From positions 64,001 to 128,000 of the forward strand of contig CAJNDS010000103.1 in NCBI GenBank assembly GCA_905221605.1: a DNA stretch of 64,000 nt. The letters are read 5' to 3'. The number at the start of each line of letters is the position of its first letter. Position 1 is the stretch's first letter. Made by a program: the position numbers and the translations under genes. Origin of the DNA: Symbiodinium natans. Lineage: Eukaryota; Sar; Dinophyceae; Suessiales; Symbiodiniaceae. The notes under the pieces are model-generated. The model saw only the letters and a list, made by a program, of their open reading frames with translations. It was not told the DNA's origin and searched no databases. Of the stretch, positions 43,837-56,875 are shown piece by piece.

Positions 43837-46800
43837 GCAACGTTGGGCTGCCGCAGTGGGGGTGAGTTCCTTGCGATGCTGTGCTGCCGACATCTCCGGA
43901 CTAAAGTCCCGTCATTTTGACGAAAGAGGTGTTTCCGAAGTACATGTCAGGCTCACCAGGAGCTCGCTGATGCGGAAAGGCGGCTGTGTCGCAGCGCTTT
44001 GCAGGGTCTTGAGTCGAGGTGCAATTGGCATCTACTCTGGTTCAGAATGTGCCCTTCCATGAGGCCTGCCAAAAGGCGGCGCAACGGGCTTGGACCTTTC
44101 TCGCAGGACTTCTCCGAGGCCGACAGATGCTAGAATGATGCTAGAAGTTTGGCGTCGTGTGTCAGGCAATCATACGCAATCGCAAGTCGGCGTTTTGTTT
44201 TATCAGATCCATGCCGAACAGTTTCCCATCCTCTGGCTGACGATGCGTTGCATACGGCACGTTAGCTCGCTTCTAACAACACTGGCAAGTCTCTTGCCTC
44301 GTCGTGAATCTAGTCTTCAGGACCCTAAGCCCTGAAACCAAGAAGGTATCATTCTTGGAAAAAATTTCAGCAGGCGGTTGGCCGCAAGCGCGACTCCACA
44401 GGCGCCCCGGCATCTCTTCATCACTAGGCCAGTGTGCTATTTCAGATGGCAGTCAATCTGGTCGTTCGCCTTTGAGAACAGTGCAAAGGTGCGTGAGTAA
44501 TCTCTGCGGACATGCATGCGGAGATGTTTTGTCACATGTCGATGCTTTGCTCTTCTCCTGGCTAGGTTTCCCAGGAAGGTCCCGAGAGTAAATAGGAGAG
44601 GGATGTGCCAGAGTTTGTCTTTCTTGGGCATACCGAGCTTCTCGCAAGCTGCACCTGTCTTCGTACGAATTAAATTAGATGTCCTGAAGTGTTAGGCTGG
44701 AGCCGATCCCGACGGTGAGGGAGCAGAGGTTCCAGACTATGGGTTGCGTCCAACAAGCAAAAGCGATCACCCAGGCACTTGTCCTCTAGGCTGTGAGGCA
44801 ATGCATTGACGGTATCTTGTATTGGCACAAGACATGGCCTGCCTAGCTCCGGCTCGCAGCTCAGAACATGACCACACGATTGTGTGCTCGCTTTTGTGGA
44901 GAGCCCGAGAGCCCTGCGCGGCGACATCTTCTTTGACTCTTTGACCAGGTTGTAGCAGAGTGACCGAAGCAGACCATTCAGTACCGTGCTTGAGCTCCTG
45001 CTGCAATGGCGGGAGCAGCGGCGTCGAATCGGAAGGCCACGAAGCCGGCAGTAGGCAAGCGACAGGGTGATCAGGCTGAACCAGTCCTGGTGCTCGGGGG
45101 GAAAGGCACATGTAAAAGCAATGAGCAGCCTCCCCAAAGGCTGCCCAACCAGTTGTTTTTCATGGGCTGTGGGCCCTTCACCGGCCTTCACCTCGTCAGC
45201 GGCATGGTTCTGGACTGACGAAGCTGACGAAGTGTAGGCGGTGTGAACAAACAATCACAAAAAGGCAATCGGGGCCGCTGATCTGAACCACGTCCTCTCT
45301 AAACAGACAGCCCAGCCTTCCCGTCTCCCACCCTGGCCCCCCTTCCACAGAGCGGGTCTTTGCAGGACCTGCGTGACCTGCCTTCTGCTTCTCTCATGAA
45401 ACAACGTCCTCACAAGTCAGAAGCTAAAGGTTGAATTTAGTCAGCTCCTGGGTGCAGCGTGAGTCGAGTTGGAATCATTTTGTGGTGCTGCATGGACATG
45501 CAGGAAAACACCGTCGCCGTTGGTCATAAAATACCCCTCTCGTCGCAGGTCGGAAGCAGGCAGTCCAGAGGCGCACTGCTCGCACAGCTGGTGTGGGTTT
45601 TTCCAGTGCTCAACAAATGTGTCAACGACTGGCGTCAGTCAACACAGAGATGAGCATGGCCTGCCAGGCTATCAGAGAGGTTCAAGACAGCATGCCAGCT
45701 TTTCTGTCAGGTTCACTCCTGTGCTGGGTCGCCGTATGTCTGGCATCTGCTCGTTTGCTCTGTGCGCCTTGACTGGAAGCTTGTGGGTAGGACAACCCGG
45801 GTCGAGGTTTGGGATGCTGTTGCTTTGCCCATCGAAGTTTCTCTTCTGGTAGCCGGGGATCTTTTAAAGGGTTGACGGCAAGTTTGTGGCCAGCCCTGTC
45901 CAACAGTGCTGGCCTCAACAGTTGGGCACTTCTGCAAATTTGGGCGGGTCCTTCTTGCAAGGCCTCTTGAACACAAGGACTCCGGCGGAGGGACCCTGCA
46001 ACTGTAGTGACACAGCAATTGTCCAGATCTCAGCTGGCAAGACACTAGAGCAGCTCAGGGGCAAGCCTGGATGGAAGTCCTGCCGCCCACGAAGGCACGG
46101 CAATCCTTACAGTAAACTCCAGAAAGTTGGAACATGGTTTAAGGATGATTAGAGCTGGAATTGCACTTTAGCGTACCTTTTGGGGTATGGGGATAAGGAT
46201 GTTCCAACTTTTGGAGTTCACTAGAACCCTAAATCCCAAACCCCACAGGCAGCTGCTTGCAGATTTTCGTGGCCTGTGGCCCTAAATCCATGTGCAAGTG
46301 CGAGCGTCGAACTCCTTCGTCCTTGAAGCCTGGGTCACAAGTGCAGGCAGCTCCACGTCGACAGGCTGGATCGAATCAGCCGTGGGATCACCAATGCAAG
46401 TGCTGAGTCCTTTGTGGTGTGATTCATAGTGGAAGGTCCTTGCCATGTCTGCCATTCCGTTTTCCAGCGGGGTCCTGCATGACACTGGCTTGATGACTTG
46501 AGCTCCTCCAGTCCTGCGGAGGCGATCGCCGGTGTGGCGGTGGCGACTCTGGCGGGGGAGGCTCGGGGCCCGAGGTTGGGACCAGTTCGAACATCTAGTC
46601 ACCTTTGGTCGAGATTTGGGGGATGTTGGGGGGGTCTTTTCTGCTGGTTCCCCGACTGAGCCTTCCGCAGCGTTTTTGTGGCGGCTCACGCGGGCTCCTG
46701 CGCCTGCGGCTTTCTTTGGGCACCATGCCTTCTGCAGGCGGGGATCGGGGATTGAACGGGGGGGTGGGGAAGGGGGGCGGGATGGGCTTTCGCATTGGGG

Positions 46801-46844
46801 CACTTTCAGCTTGAGTCGGTGGAGCTTGAACGTGCTTGCACAAG
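43837..46844. other. no assignable gene
   Basis: No tenth module was found. A basic N-terminus-like frame (MAGAAASNRKATKPAVGKRQ) starts at 45006 but has no continuation I can support. An inverted repeat lies at 46114-46220. Confidence 0.4.
46114..46220. repeat. inverted repeat, about 24-base arms
   Basis: Left arm 46114-46137 (contains ccagaaagttggaacat) pairs with right arm about 46197-46220 (contains atgttccaacttttgg), with a 59-base loop. It could be a MITE-like footprint or a structured RNA. Confidence 0.6.
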
Positions 46845-47353
46845 GCGAGAAGCGAAAACTGGCCGTCCTTGACCGCGAGAGCTTCTTGGAGAAGTGCCTC
46901 GGCGGTAACCTCGAACTGCTGCAGACTGCTGTGCAGACTGCTGCTCTGGACTGGATCCTGATTGCCTGTCAGGCTGTTGGAAATGTGAGTTGTGTAAGTT
47001 CCAGGGGACGGGGTGGTGGTGCGGGGAAATCATTGCAGATGAGGTCCAAGGCAGCGCGCCAGAAGAGAAGCTCAGGAGCTGGAGGCTGGAAAAAGTCGCA
47101 GGAATGTAGACTTCCGATTGGGGGCGCAATAAGGGTTCGATTTCGCGCAGCAGACACTCGGACACTCAGACACTCAGACACTCAGACATTCGGACCCTCG
47201 GACGTGAGTTGGTTTCGAAGAGTTTGACTGTCTCCTTGCACTTTGTTGGCAGCTTGCCTTGTGTGACCTCATCTGCTTATTCGCAGAGGCCATTTTATCA
47301 AAGCCATGTACTCCTCGCTGGTGGATGGCATCATAACAGACCCAGAGCTGATG
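46845..47353 (+). CDS. probable two-exon fragment, helical, unknown
   Basis: Exon 1, 46845 to about 46979: EKRKLAVLDRESFLEKCLG, then NLELLQTAVQTAALDWILIA and CQAVG. Exon 2, about 47289-47353: HFIKAMYSSLVDGIITDPEL, M, then a canonical GTGAGC donor. The join at 46979/47289 (GA donor) keeps frame; a GT donor at 46985 is an alternative. The leucine spacing suggests an all-helical domain. I do not recognise it, and neither earlier nor later exons were found. Confidence 0.5.
47158..47195. repeat. ACACTCAG short tandem repeat
   Basis: About four copies of cggacactcagacactcag-type units inside the intron between the two exons above. Confidence 0.8.
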
Positions 47354-50300
47354 GTGAGCGGTCCGCGCTTAGCTATCGGGGTCGAACGGGGGGTTTCGGG
47401 GTCATAACATAAGCTTACGGGCGCGGGTTCAGGATGATTTGAGGAAACTTTTTGCAAGTCCGCTGGGTAACCTGGGTATGCTTTTTGTCAGTCGTTAGTT
47501 GAGCAGAGTTATGGTGCAGCATCAGTCGTAGAGACGAAACGAAGCATTGTGGCCATCATGATCTCGGCACTCCTAGTGAAGCAAGCCTGTTCCCTAAGCA
47601 TGCTCTTGTCGCGCTGAAAACCTATTCACAATAACATCCCATGCAGCTTCTAGCTCGGCTTGCTTCTCGATGTCCTTTCCGGAATTCCTGGAAGGACCCT
47701 CCCACACTCGGATTCGTGACCGCAATTTCCCCAATGCAGCCAGCAGCTTCCTCTCTCTCGTCGTCCCACCCCCCCAGATCGGCCAAAGTTGCTTCCAACA
47801 TCCGCTTGCTCTGCTTGCCTGTAGTTTTCTGAGAGTGCGGAGGGCCCACAACAAGCACCCCCCCCCATCATGTCCCGTTGCTCTTCAGGCTGCCCTGCTT
47901 CAATCTTCGAGTTGCTTTCGCAGCGTTTACAAAGTACTCGGCAGATGTTCTTTTTGAGCCTGCTAATCACTGGGTTCCTCCTTCGACAACTGTACACCAA
48001 CCATCAACTCCGAACCGCACTTTTGTGCGAAAGCGAGTCGTCTAGCGCTCATGAACACGATCTCAAGTCTCGCAACACACGCCCAAGTCCGGGGTCCAGT
48101 CTCTGCACTGTGAGCACCTGCCTTCAAATCACCTCGCACCAAGGCTTTGCCGATTGATGACCACGCGATCATTAGGAACCTGAGCTGATTATCAGAGACA
48201 CTTTTTGTTCTAGTTTTTTGGTCAGAGTCGCAGCCGCAAAGGGGGCACGCCATCTTCGACACCTGCACCCTGGCAAAGGGCCGTGTCTACAGGCTGGAGG
48301 GCCGAACGCTCCTCACGTCATCCTCTCACCATAACTGACTTCATAGCTGAAGCAGGCCAGAAAGGCCAAAACTCTAGTCGACGCGCCTCTTTTTTCACTA
48401 CATTTGGCCCCAATGGCACACGACTGCATGGCTGCGGGCACCAGGCTTGGAATCCACTTGGATCGCCTCTTCAAAAGTGCCAAGCTGGGTCGCTTGAAGC
48501 TGCCTTTCGGCGAGTCCGAGGAGAGCCCAACCATGGGCGGAAGCAGTATGACTCAGTATGACCCACCAGAGATTCACATGTGTTTCGGGACTCAGTTCTG
48601 GGTCTTGTCCCGCCTGCAGGAGGAGAATCGAAGTAGAATCACTGACCTTTGGCTGCATCTTTGTGCAAGTCCTTTCTGCGCCTCGTGTTTGAGCGGGTGC
48701 CAAGGACATTGTATGTCAGACCTGCGTAGCCAGCGGACTTCGAGATGCAGGCCCAAATCTTCCTGGATATCGAAATTGCCTGAAAGCCAAAGCCCGCCTT
48801 ATATATCCCAATGACTTTAGACCCCACTGGATACTACCTTCGGAACTGGGAAGTTCGGGCTGGCCTGGGCGGGCGGGGTGGGCGAGCCGGTGTTGCTTCG
48901 TCCCGAGACGCTTCGAAGCCTTGTCTGCCGTGCGCGAGTGTGGGCAAGGGCGTCGAAGCTCTAAACGTTTTAATCCCTGCATGGAGCGCCGAAGCCCTGC
49001 ATCACAGGTGTCCGCTTCTTTCTGACGGCTGGCCCCGGCAATTACGGCTTCACGCCCGCAGGTGCGACTTCCCTCAATGAAGCTTTTTATCTGTCTCGTT
49101 GTTCTTTGCAAGCCTTGCGCAGGACGGTACATCAGCCCCTCCGCCCCCCCGCCCTCCCATCTTCGAATCCTCGCCTTGCTCGTCCCAGAGCAATGAAGCA
49201 TCAAAAAGCACATCGAAATCCCCTGCGAAAGCCACATAAAACCCCGTGTAAAACCAAAACGCCGTCAATTTTGGGAGAGGTTGCGAGCCGGCTTTCTACT
49301 GCACCGTGCGCCTTGCTGGAATTGGAAACCTGCTTTTGTGGCGAGCCCATCTCCATGCAGGATGGGGGTTGGGCTGAGGCTTTTGCAGAACGCCCCTCCA
49401 TCAACCCAAAAACGTCCCATGCAGTGGAAGACTTGCCTGCCCTCTGAACAGTTTCCCATCTACACGGTTATATAACCCACAGACACGAACAGTACACCTT
49501 CAAGGCTCGATGCTTCGAAGACGGAGGATGTCAAGGTCCGGGAGCGCGGCATTTAGAAGGGAGTTTTTAGCAGCCGATTTCCCATCGCAGGCCTCCAAAG
49601 GCGTTTAGGCGCGCCCTGTAAATCGGAAGCATTCTGTGGAGACTCCCGACGAGAGGCCATTGGGGAGGCCACCGTGCCCTTTAGCGAGGTGGGCTGCTCA
49701 GCTTTGAGCCATTGCGGGCACTCCCGATGCGCTTTGCCCGCTTTGTCTTGGGTCTACAATCGACAGAATCGCGGGATCTGCCAGCTTGAGCAGGTTCCCA
49801 TGAAGCCGACCTTGTTGGCTACGTTGAAGAGCAACAACTATTTGCTTAACTGTCTTCTGGCCATGTCAGCACAGGACCATGTCAGTTCTGCCGGTCTTGA
49901 GGGGTTGAAAGGGTGCCGGCAATCCGCATGTCTCACACAGCCACGAGACGGCCTGCCACGGTGACCCTACAGGAGCGTGGTGGCTGCTTCGGGATCAACA
50001 TCCGCGACTTGACAGCAGATTTGAAGACGAAAGCATACACAGCATACTAAGACGGCAGTCACATCTAGACACTCTTTCGGGTTTTAGGGATTTAGGGGTG
50101 TAGGGTAGAGGGCTTCTGTGGTTTGGGGTTTAGGGTTTAGAGTTTAGAGCCTCTCAGACACTTCAAGAAGGGTAGGGCCTAAGCCCCATGGATGGGAAGG
50201 GTTTCTCGGCTAGGGAGCTTGATCAACATCCGCGACTTGACAGTCTTGCATGTCCCACATCACCGTCTTCCGCATCCTACATGCATAACTTGGTGCATCT

Positions 50301-50803
50301 CACTTGAAATCGACGACATCTGCTGCTCCCCTACCATCATTGCTTGGTTGCTAGCCAGGCGAAGACGGCACTGTTGCCGAGGGTTGCGTGGCCAACTGTG
50401 CAATCGTGACTGCCGATGCTTCGCGGCAAATGGTATCGGGAGAGATATGAATTTCTGTAATTCTGACATCTTTGAAGTGATTGCACAGCAATTCTCTGCA
50501 GTCTTTTAAGGACAAGGTTTTCATAACGCCTCCGCAACCTGGCCGTGGTTACGATGTGTCGGGTCTTTTACACCAGGACCAGCTTTGCAACGTCGATTCA
50601 GCCGTTGCTGTGTGTCTTTTTGCGTGCGGGGCCACATGGGTCCCACTAAGGTTTGAGGGCATCCTTGCCGGAACAACGGTACGCAAGGCCCAATACCATC
50701 TGATTAAGCTCAGCTCCAGCACTCGGCCGCTTTCTCCCCCAAGGCCATGGACTTGGCAAAGAAGCACCTCGTGGGAGAGGGGAAGGCCCGCATCCCGCTG
50801 CAG
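47354..50803. other. no assignable gene
   Basis: A minus-strand frame ending at 47594 reads DIEKQAELEAAWDVIVNRFS, and a second minus frame reads WDDEREEAAGCIGEIAVTN (about 47700-47770). Both look protein-like but overlap in different frames. 48404-48814 (+) contains GIHLDRLFKSAKLGRL without a known motif. TTTAGGG-like words occur at 50085-50155. Confidence 0.3.
50085..50155. repeat. interstitial telomere-like repeat
   Basis: Words such as gggtttaggg, ttttagggattt and ggtttagggtttagag, matching degenerate TTTAGGG, the plant/dinoflagellate-type telomere unit. Confidence 0.65.
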
Positions 50804-51018
50804 TCGATACACGTCGCCAGTTTGTAGAACCGCACATCTGCGAGGTCTTGCGCGAGATCCGCCAGGAGACGATGCACAAGGAGCAGCTCTTCTCAGCGCA
50901 AGAGGCACGCCGTGCGGGCTTTGCACAGGATAGGAGGCGCCTTGTAAAGCCGAAGCAGCAGCGATTCACGAGCATATTATGGTGCACGGAGACAAACGTC
51001 TGCATTAGCCCAAAGTGA
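50804..51018 (+). CDS. probable last exon, charged helical
   Basis: After AG at 50802-50803 the frame reads DTRRQFVEPHICEVLREIRQ, then ETMHKEQLFSAQEARRAGFA and QDRRRLVKPKQQRF to a TGA at 51016-51018. High Glu/Arg/Gln content suggests a coiled or extended helix. The preceding stretch (from ATG 50747, LAKKHLVGEGKARIPLQ) is also coding-like but in another frame, so an intron or a frameshift separates them. Family unknown. Confidence 0.5.
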
Positions 51019-51351
51019 CGAGGTGATTATGTGTTCCGGCGATCTTGGCATTAATCCCGCGATAACACTGGATGGCCAGCGAGTGGGCAATGGGGAGGCA
51101 GGCAACCACGTGCATCCATGAGCTAACATCGCCCCTACCAGTAGTTTCTAGAATGCTCCTCATTTATCATCTGCTCTAGATACAGAGGCCCTCATTGTGT
51201 CACAGACCTTGTGTGCATTTTTTGCTCGGTTTGGCTATCTTCACTTCTTCAATTTTCCGTGCAGATGTGGTTGCTGGCGCTCTTTGCTTATTAGCAGGCT
51301 TGTCGTCTGAGGTTCGCAAGTAGTGAAGGCTTACGCCCTTGGCACGGAAGA

Positions 51352-51404
51352 GTCGACGAAATGTCGGGACCGACGAAATGTCGGGACCGACGAAATGTCG
51401 GGAC
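51352..51404. repeat. 17-base tandem repeat, three copies
   Basis: Unit gacgaaatgtcgggacc, three copies with almost no change. It gives the false start MSGPTKCRDRRNVGT. Confidence 0.9.
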
Positions 51405-52026
51405 GGTATGCCCTTTGCACCTACTCATGACCTGCATGCTCATATCATGGCCTGTCTGCTTCTACTCGACCCTACTCAAGGCAGTCGTGAGACTCAGCAG
51501 TGGGCGTTCTTCGAAGAGCACTACATACAACCAGAAGTTCTCAGCACAATGCAAACTGTTCTCGCTTGTCCTGTGTCCGGCTTATCGCCGTAAGGCTCAG
51601 TTCACCGCCTACTTGTATCTACTCCAAAAAACCCGACTCTCTTGATGCCCTTGAGCTTCGGCCTCTGAAAGGTTGGCCCTGTGGCCCGTGAGCTGAAGCG
51701 CCTCATATGGGAGGACGGCCGGGTGTGTTGGGCTTTGGTCCTTCAATGTCATTTTCAAAGGAACCTCAAAAATACTGCACAGACCCCGGGAGAACGTGTG
51801 CCACCTTTGCTGGTTGACACGGAAGGCTTGTGTGTCTGGTAGTTTCTGGGAGCTGTTCTTTCATCTGGAGTGGCTCCTTCGGGTGGCTTTTCGTGCGCAA
51901 GGAAGTAGCGTGCGCAGAAGGGCGGTGCGAGGCACCATAAGTACGGCGGGCTGCTCGCCCTGCGCAAGTCCGCAGCTCCGACAGAAAGGCTCTGGACATC
52001 TCTAGTCTCTAGACTCGCGAGTTGCA

Positions 52027-52486
52027 ATGGCATACGTTGCCTATGCGAAAATTGCGAAAGCCCTTCGGCAGGATGCATATGATGGCGCGGAGGAGCACAT
52101 CCAACTGTCGTACGAGTGATGCCTAGCTGCTTAGCTCCTGAGAATATTTCTCGGCATCGAACCTAATTGCTCGAGCAAGATGGCGCGGGCAGAGTACAGA
52201 CAGAGCCCCTCTCTTGCCTTTGCTTTTGCTTCGGTCTTCGTTTGCCTCACCTTCTGTTGGTAGCTACTCTATGATCGCATCGCCTGTGCGTGTCAGACAC
52301 GAGGGCAGCGCGTGTCGCAAAGTCACACAGCAAGATCGCAGATGGAATGGCCGCCGACGCATCTGCCATCATCTCACACGAATGGTTTGTGAGGGCTACT
52401 GTGCGCTCTTGAAGAATGTGCAGCAGATAAGGCCCGAGCGGAAAACATGCGCCTGGATGAGTTCCTCGGCCTGTCCATGGGAAGTT
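52027..52486 (+). CDS. probable exons of a coiled-coil protein
   Basis: 52027-52119 reads MAYVAYAKIAKALRQDAYDG, AEEHIQLSYE and a stop. 52304 to about 52383 reads AARVAKSHSKIADGMAADAS, AIISH. About 52412-52486 reads ALEECAADKARAENMRLDE, FLGLSM. Composition is helical and alanine/glutamate-rich. Exact splice sites could not be settled. Family unknown. Confidence 0.4.
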
Positions 52487-52798
52487 CGATCCTGCTATGT
52501 TTGGTCCAAGGATGCTCATGGGATCCCCTCACAAACCTGGAGACTAGAATGCACTCCTCGCCCGCGCATGCCTTCACAGGCTTCATTTGCATGTCAAGGT
52601 ACGGCCGGGCAGTTCTGTCGGTCTCTTAGACCTCTGAAAGTGCCAGACATGATCCAGTCCTTCCTTTCTTGTGCATTGTGTGAGGCCCGACGGAAGACTG
52701 ACAGCCACCGAGAGTTGATCCCCTAGCTTGTGGCAAGCACTGCTCACATTGCTGAACATGCGGGTACCCCACCAGCATGAGTGCAACCTGAAATGGGC

Positions 52799-52950
52799 TG
52801 CCCAGCTGATGCGGAAGCACAGACACAGTGCCCGTTCGTTTTTGGAACTGAGTTTCGCAACTTGCAACGACACAGGTTTCAAAACAACAAGTTTATGTGG
52901 AATTTCTGCACCCAGGCCTTCAGATGTGCGACCAAGTTCCTTGCTTCCTT
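52799..52950 (+). CDS. possible exon
   Basis: The + frame reads TQCPFVFGTEFRNLQRHRF, then QNNKFMWNFCTQAFRCATK. Aromatic-rich and protein-like, no family seen. Confidence 0.3.
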
Positions 52951-53322
52951 GACAAGCCGAAGGCACATGCAATGTTCGACATGCTTGTAAGCAAATTGGG
53001 TAGCTCACATTCAGCGCGAAGCTTTTGGTTCAGCTTTCTTCACCTTAGGGAGGGCCATGGAGGGCCCCCTGTACAGCAAAGGCCTGCAGACCTGCTTTCG
53101 TGCATCTTCACACACAGGCTTAAAGATAGGAAGTCTACACGACGGACCTGTCACAGACATCGATTGAGTGGGTTTAGGGTCAGGTCCGTCGTTACGTAGC
53201 AAAGCCGAAAGGGGATGCTTAACCCAGGTGATGAAGTGCAAAAAGACTGCCCAGCCATTGTCATGGTTGTCGTCTTCATGTTTTGTTTACAGCTTCACGC
53301 TGTCTACAGCCCCCCCTGTCAG

Positions 53323-53380
53323 GTCTTTGTCGCTGGATCGACAGGGGAGCTGGGTCGCCGAGTGGGGGAGCTCAGAAGTT
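53323..53380 (+). CDS. Rossmann-type NAD(P)-binding exon
   Basis: Following AG at 53321-53322 the frame reads VFVAGSTGELGRRVGEL. VFVAGxTGxxGRRV is the beta-alpha nucleotide-binding start of atypical short-chain dehydrogenases of the NmrA/YwnB type (TGxxGxxG). A GT at 53361 after GRR is a likely donor. Downstream pieces such as KPDDKAVLDMLRTGMLEAR (about 53507-53565) might be later exons, but I could not confirm a chain. Confidence 0.5.
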
Positions 53381-53565
53381 CACGTACCGCCTTGCTTCAT
53401 CTTTTGTAGCTCAGCGGTTCGTGTGTGATGATGACTTTCTGAGCCGCCAAGTCAGCATACATCAGCATGCAGTAGACGAGTGAGACGTCCCAAACCAGAG
53501 CTGTAAGCCCGATGACAAGGCAGTTCTGGACATGCTCCGGACCGGGATGCTTGAAGCTCGGACAC

Positions 53566-56500
53566 ACCCCCGCTAGGTCGGGGTTAGGGCTTAGGGCTGC
53601 GGGCTTGGGGCTGCGGGCTTAGGGCGCGTAGGGCTGAGGGCTTGGCGCAGCGCGGTGCGGTTGCCCTGCTGCCGCACTGCGTGCCCATGTCGGAACCAGG
53701 TCCATCTACTGCGGTGCTCGTGATGAAGGCAGGCCGTACGCTAGCTCCGAGCACACGGCATGGGTCTTGCATCTGCACATGTTCATGCTCACTTCACGTG
53801 GACAGGTAGAGCCTGCTTGCCAGTTCCTTCCTGCACACCGAACATCGTCTCGGGCAGGCCGCATTGCAGAGGTTCAGTACATGAACCGATCTTCCACAAA
53901 GCCTGACACCAAGCGTTCTGCTTCATGCTGCGGCTTGGATGTCGTCGAGTATGCCCAATACAGCGCAAAGTGGACATCAGGCAACGTGTGATTTGCCCGA
54001 ATGTTGGCCCTTGGACGCTCGAGAATCCTCGTTATACTTCGCACAGTCAATACTGGCCCCCCAAGGTACCAAATGACGGTCATAAAGGATGCCTTCATTG
54101 AAGGTGGCCGTGAGAAGGCGCGAATGGTGCAGTGATTCAGTGACAGCTGCCAAATGCTGCTCAAGATGCCGCTGCTTCGCTTCCCAACGACCCTGCGAAG
54201 CAAGTAACTATCTATCTCTGCTGTGTACTGTGCCAGAACAAGACCCAAACAGGCCTGCAACCGCAACGCAAGTTGACTCGGGTTTCAACACTTGAGGTTG
54301 ACTCTAGGGCTCTAGGGCCTCGGTCCATGCCATACTTTGCCGGTGCCCCAGGAGCTGGAGGAGCAGCTCCTGGATGCATCTGTGGTTGCAGGCTCAGAGA
54401 ACCATCAGACATAGCTGTGTCCGAAGGCCCAACTCGAGGGCAAGGGCATGCTCGCAAGTTTGCCGGGCGGTGCGAGGCTTGAGGCTTTGTGCTCAAGACA
54501 ACAGGAGACGTACGCAGCGAAAGGCAAGAGAGCAGAGCTCAGGCTATCCGCATCACTTTCGATAAACTGCGACATCTCAATGGCAGTCGGAACTGCCAGC
54601 ACCATCGCCATGAGGTCCAGTACTCGTAGCCTGGTTTGGCACATGTGTGCTGCACGTACAGAGATTCATTACAGGCAGCTCCAGCCGACCAACTGCTCAA
54701 CGAAGCACTAGCAGACAGCGAATAGGCACAGGATGGTACAGTCACTGAAGCGTGTAAGCTCAGAATGTTACAGCATGTTCCAAGCAATTGCTTGAATGGC
54801 AAAAACACGACCTCCACTATCGCAAACAAGAAGCTGTAACAATGGGGTGGCCAATTCCCTGAGAGTTACCACTTCCAGACTTCCCAAATAGCATTCGGCA
54901 GGGGATCCTGCTTAGTTGTCGCGCATGAAGATTGTCGACTAGCAGTCGGATGCCATAGCAGCCATGGGAGAAGTTTGGACCCCCTCCACGCCCCTCCTCC
55001 TCCTCCTCCACATGAGATTCCCCAAGACGACTTAACCCCTTCCACAAGGGATGCCAGTGCATCCGAAGTTTCGTCAAAGTCCCATCCCCTTATGGAATAA
55101 GGCACCCTTAGAATCATAACCCTTAGAAAGGGACCCCCAATGGGGGTTTACGAAATTAGGGGTACCCTTTTTGGGGGTTCCTAGAAAAAGGATTATACTA
55201 TTTTGGGGGCATATGAAGGGTTCCCCTATTTGGGGACATGCCCAAAATTTAGAGCGCTACCCCCCCATCTAAGTACTTTGCGCCACAAGGCATATACCCT
55301 TGTAAGGGATTAGAAAGGGTACCTCAGCCAGAAGAAGGTCGTGGACCTCGCCGGCGCGCGTTTCGGCTTCGACATCCTCCGGCCCGGCCTCGGTCGGGAG
55401 CTTTGGGTTTGGGGTTTAGGGTCAACGCCCTCAGTCCGGCTGCAAAAAAGGGTTTGTGGTTTAGGGTTTTTCGGCTTTGAGGCCCAAAAGTGTGGAACTT
55501 AGTTGCAGTACATAGTTACATCGCCAACACCTAAGCCTTTGCAGGGTTAATCAAGTCCCAGGTGACCTTCAAGTTTGCGGGGGAAAGATAAGAAGGCAGC
55601 CCAAATCGAACGTTTGCATCGGGTCTTTAAAGCTTGAAGAGGAACTTGAGGAGTTAAGGATTTCAGTGTTTTGACGCAGCTCCCAAAGTTCAGGATTTAG
55701 GAGCCAAATCTTGCCCTTCAAGCTGGTCAGTTCTCCTGGAACTATTGCGATGCTTTGGGTACTGTGCTGGCTTTTCGATCCCATGTGGGTCGGGGATGGC
55801 GCCGAGCTCACTTCTGCGGCCCAGGTCTGGACAATACAGAGCCATGGCCCAAGCGATCATCAGTGTGATGCCGGCAAACAGTGGAAGGGGGAAGTCAAGC
55901 TCCTCCTGCATGCGGTTTTGCTCAGGCCGGAGCGATGCGATTTGCAGGGCACCAAGGCGTTGGTCGATGCTGCGGTCAAGAAGGGCCCGAAACCCAAGAA
56001 CAGCCTGTCAAATGTGTCAAATGTGTCAATGGGGCTGTAAATTGTTTAGGGTTTGAGGTTGCAAGTGGTGATCGTCCAGTGGTATCACAGAAACACCTGC
56101 AGACTGCCGGCCAACTTCTTGCGGACCTCTCTGCAGCTGTTTGGAGTGCCTGGAGAACGGGCGAACTTCATTGTACTCGCTGCTAGAAACTTGGAAAAGC
56201 AGGAAACTGCAATGTGGGCAGAAGATCATTGCTGATCGGCTTTGGCAGAACAGTCATTAATATCCAGAGCTCAGTGCACCTTTTGCTCCATGGCCGATGG
56301 CTCCGGAGGTGCACGTAGCTGCACAGCAATGTTTGTGGGCTTTTCAGCTCTCCATTGGCTGAGGTTCTGGCTTGTGCATGCCAGGTACTGCCAGGGCCCT
56401 CCACGTCGAAGCCCGACACCGACAGAGCCTTGCCCGAGCGAGTGGCCACGGCTTTTTTTGACAAGGTGGATGCGCGAACTATCCCAAAGTCCTTGCATTC

Positions 56501-56875
56501 CTCACAACCTACCATACTATCTTCCACTGTTTCTTGGGGCGGCACGCAGGTGAAAGATTGCGCACGATAGTCTGGGCGATAGCTAAAGCTCAGGTGTCGG
56601 CAGCTCGTCTTGCAGCTTGCAAGGCCACAGGCTCGGCAACTAACATTCCGGAAGTCCTGCAAAGCGGGGGGAACTGCGTGGATTTGGCAGGCCGAGGGCA
56701 GAGGAGGGCCACTGGGCTCTGGCCGGTGACTTTCTGTGGGATGGGAGCTCAGAGGAAGCATCCCCAAGGCTTTTGGGGGCATCATTCGTGTAAAATCAAG
56801 TGCAGTTGGCAATTGAAGAGCTATTCCTGCCTCCTCCTTTTGTTGGGTCTCCCCAGCTGCTTATGCTGCTTGCAG
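53566..56875. other. spacer with repeats and possible exons
   Basis: TTTAGGG-like words at 53578-53640 and 55395-55470. 55085-55270 is an unusual AT-rich, G/C-run-rich stretch with several small hairpins. Possible + exons: 55953-56010 (GTKALVDAAVKKGPKPKNS), 56083-56150 (QKHLQTAGQLLADLSAAVW) and 56386-56510 (LPGPSTSKPDTDRALPERV, ATAFFDKVDARTIPKSLH). None has a known family. Some may be 5' exons of the amidohydrolase. Confidence 0.3.
55395..55470. repeat. interstitial telomere-like repeat
   Basis: gggtttggggtttagggt and ggtttgtggtttagggtttt words. Confidence 0.6.
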
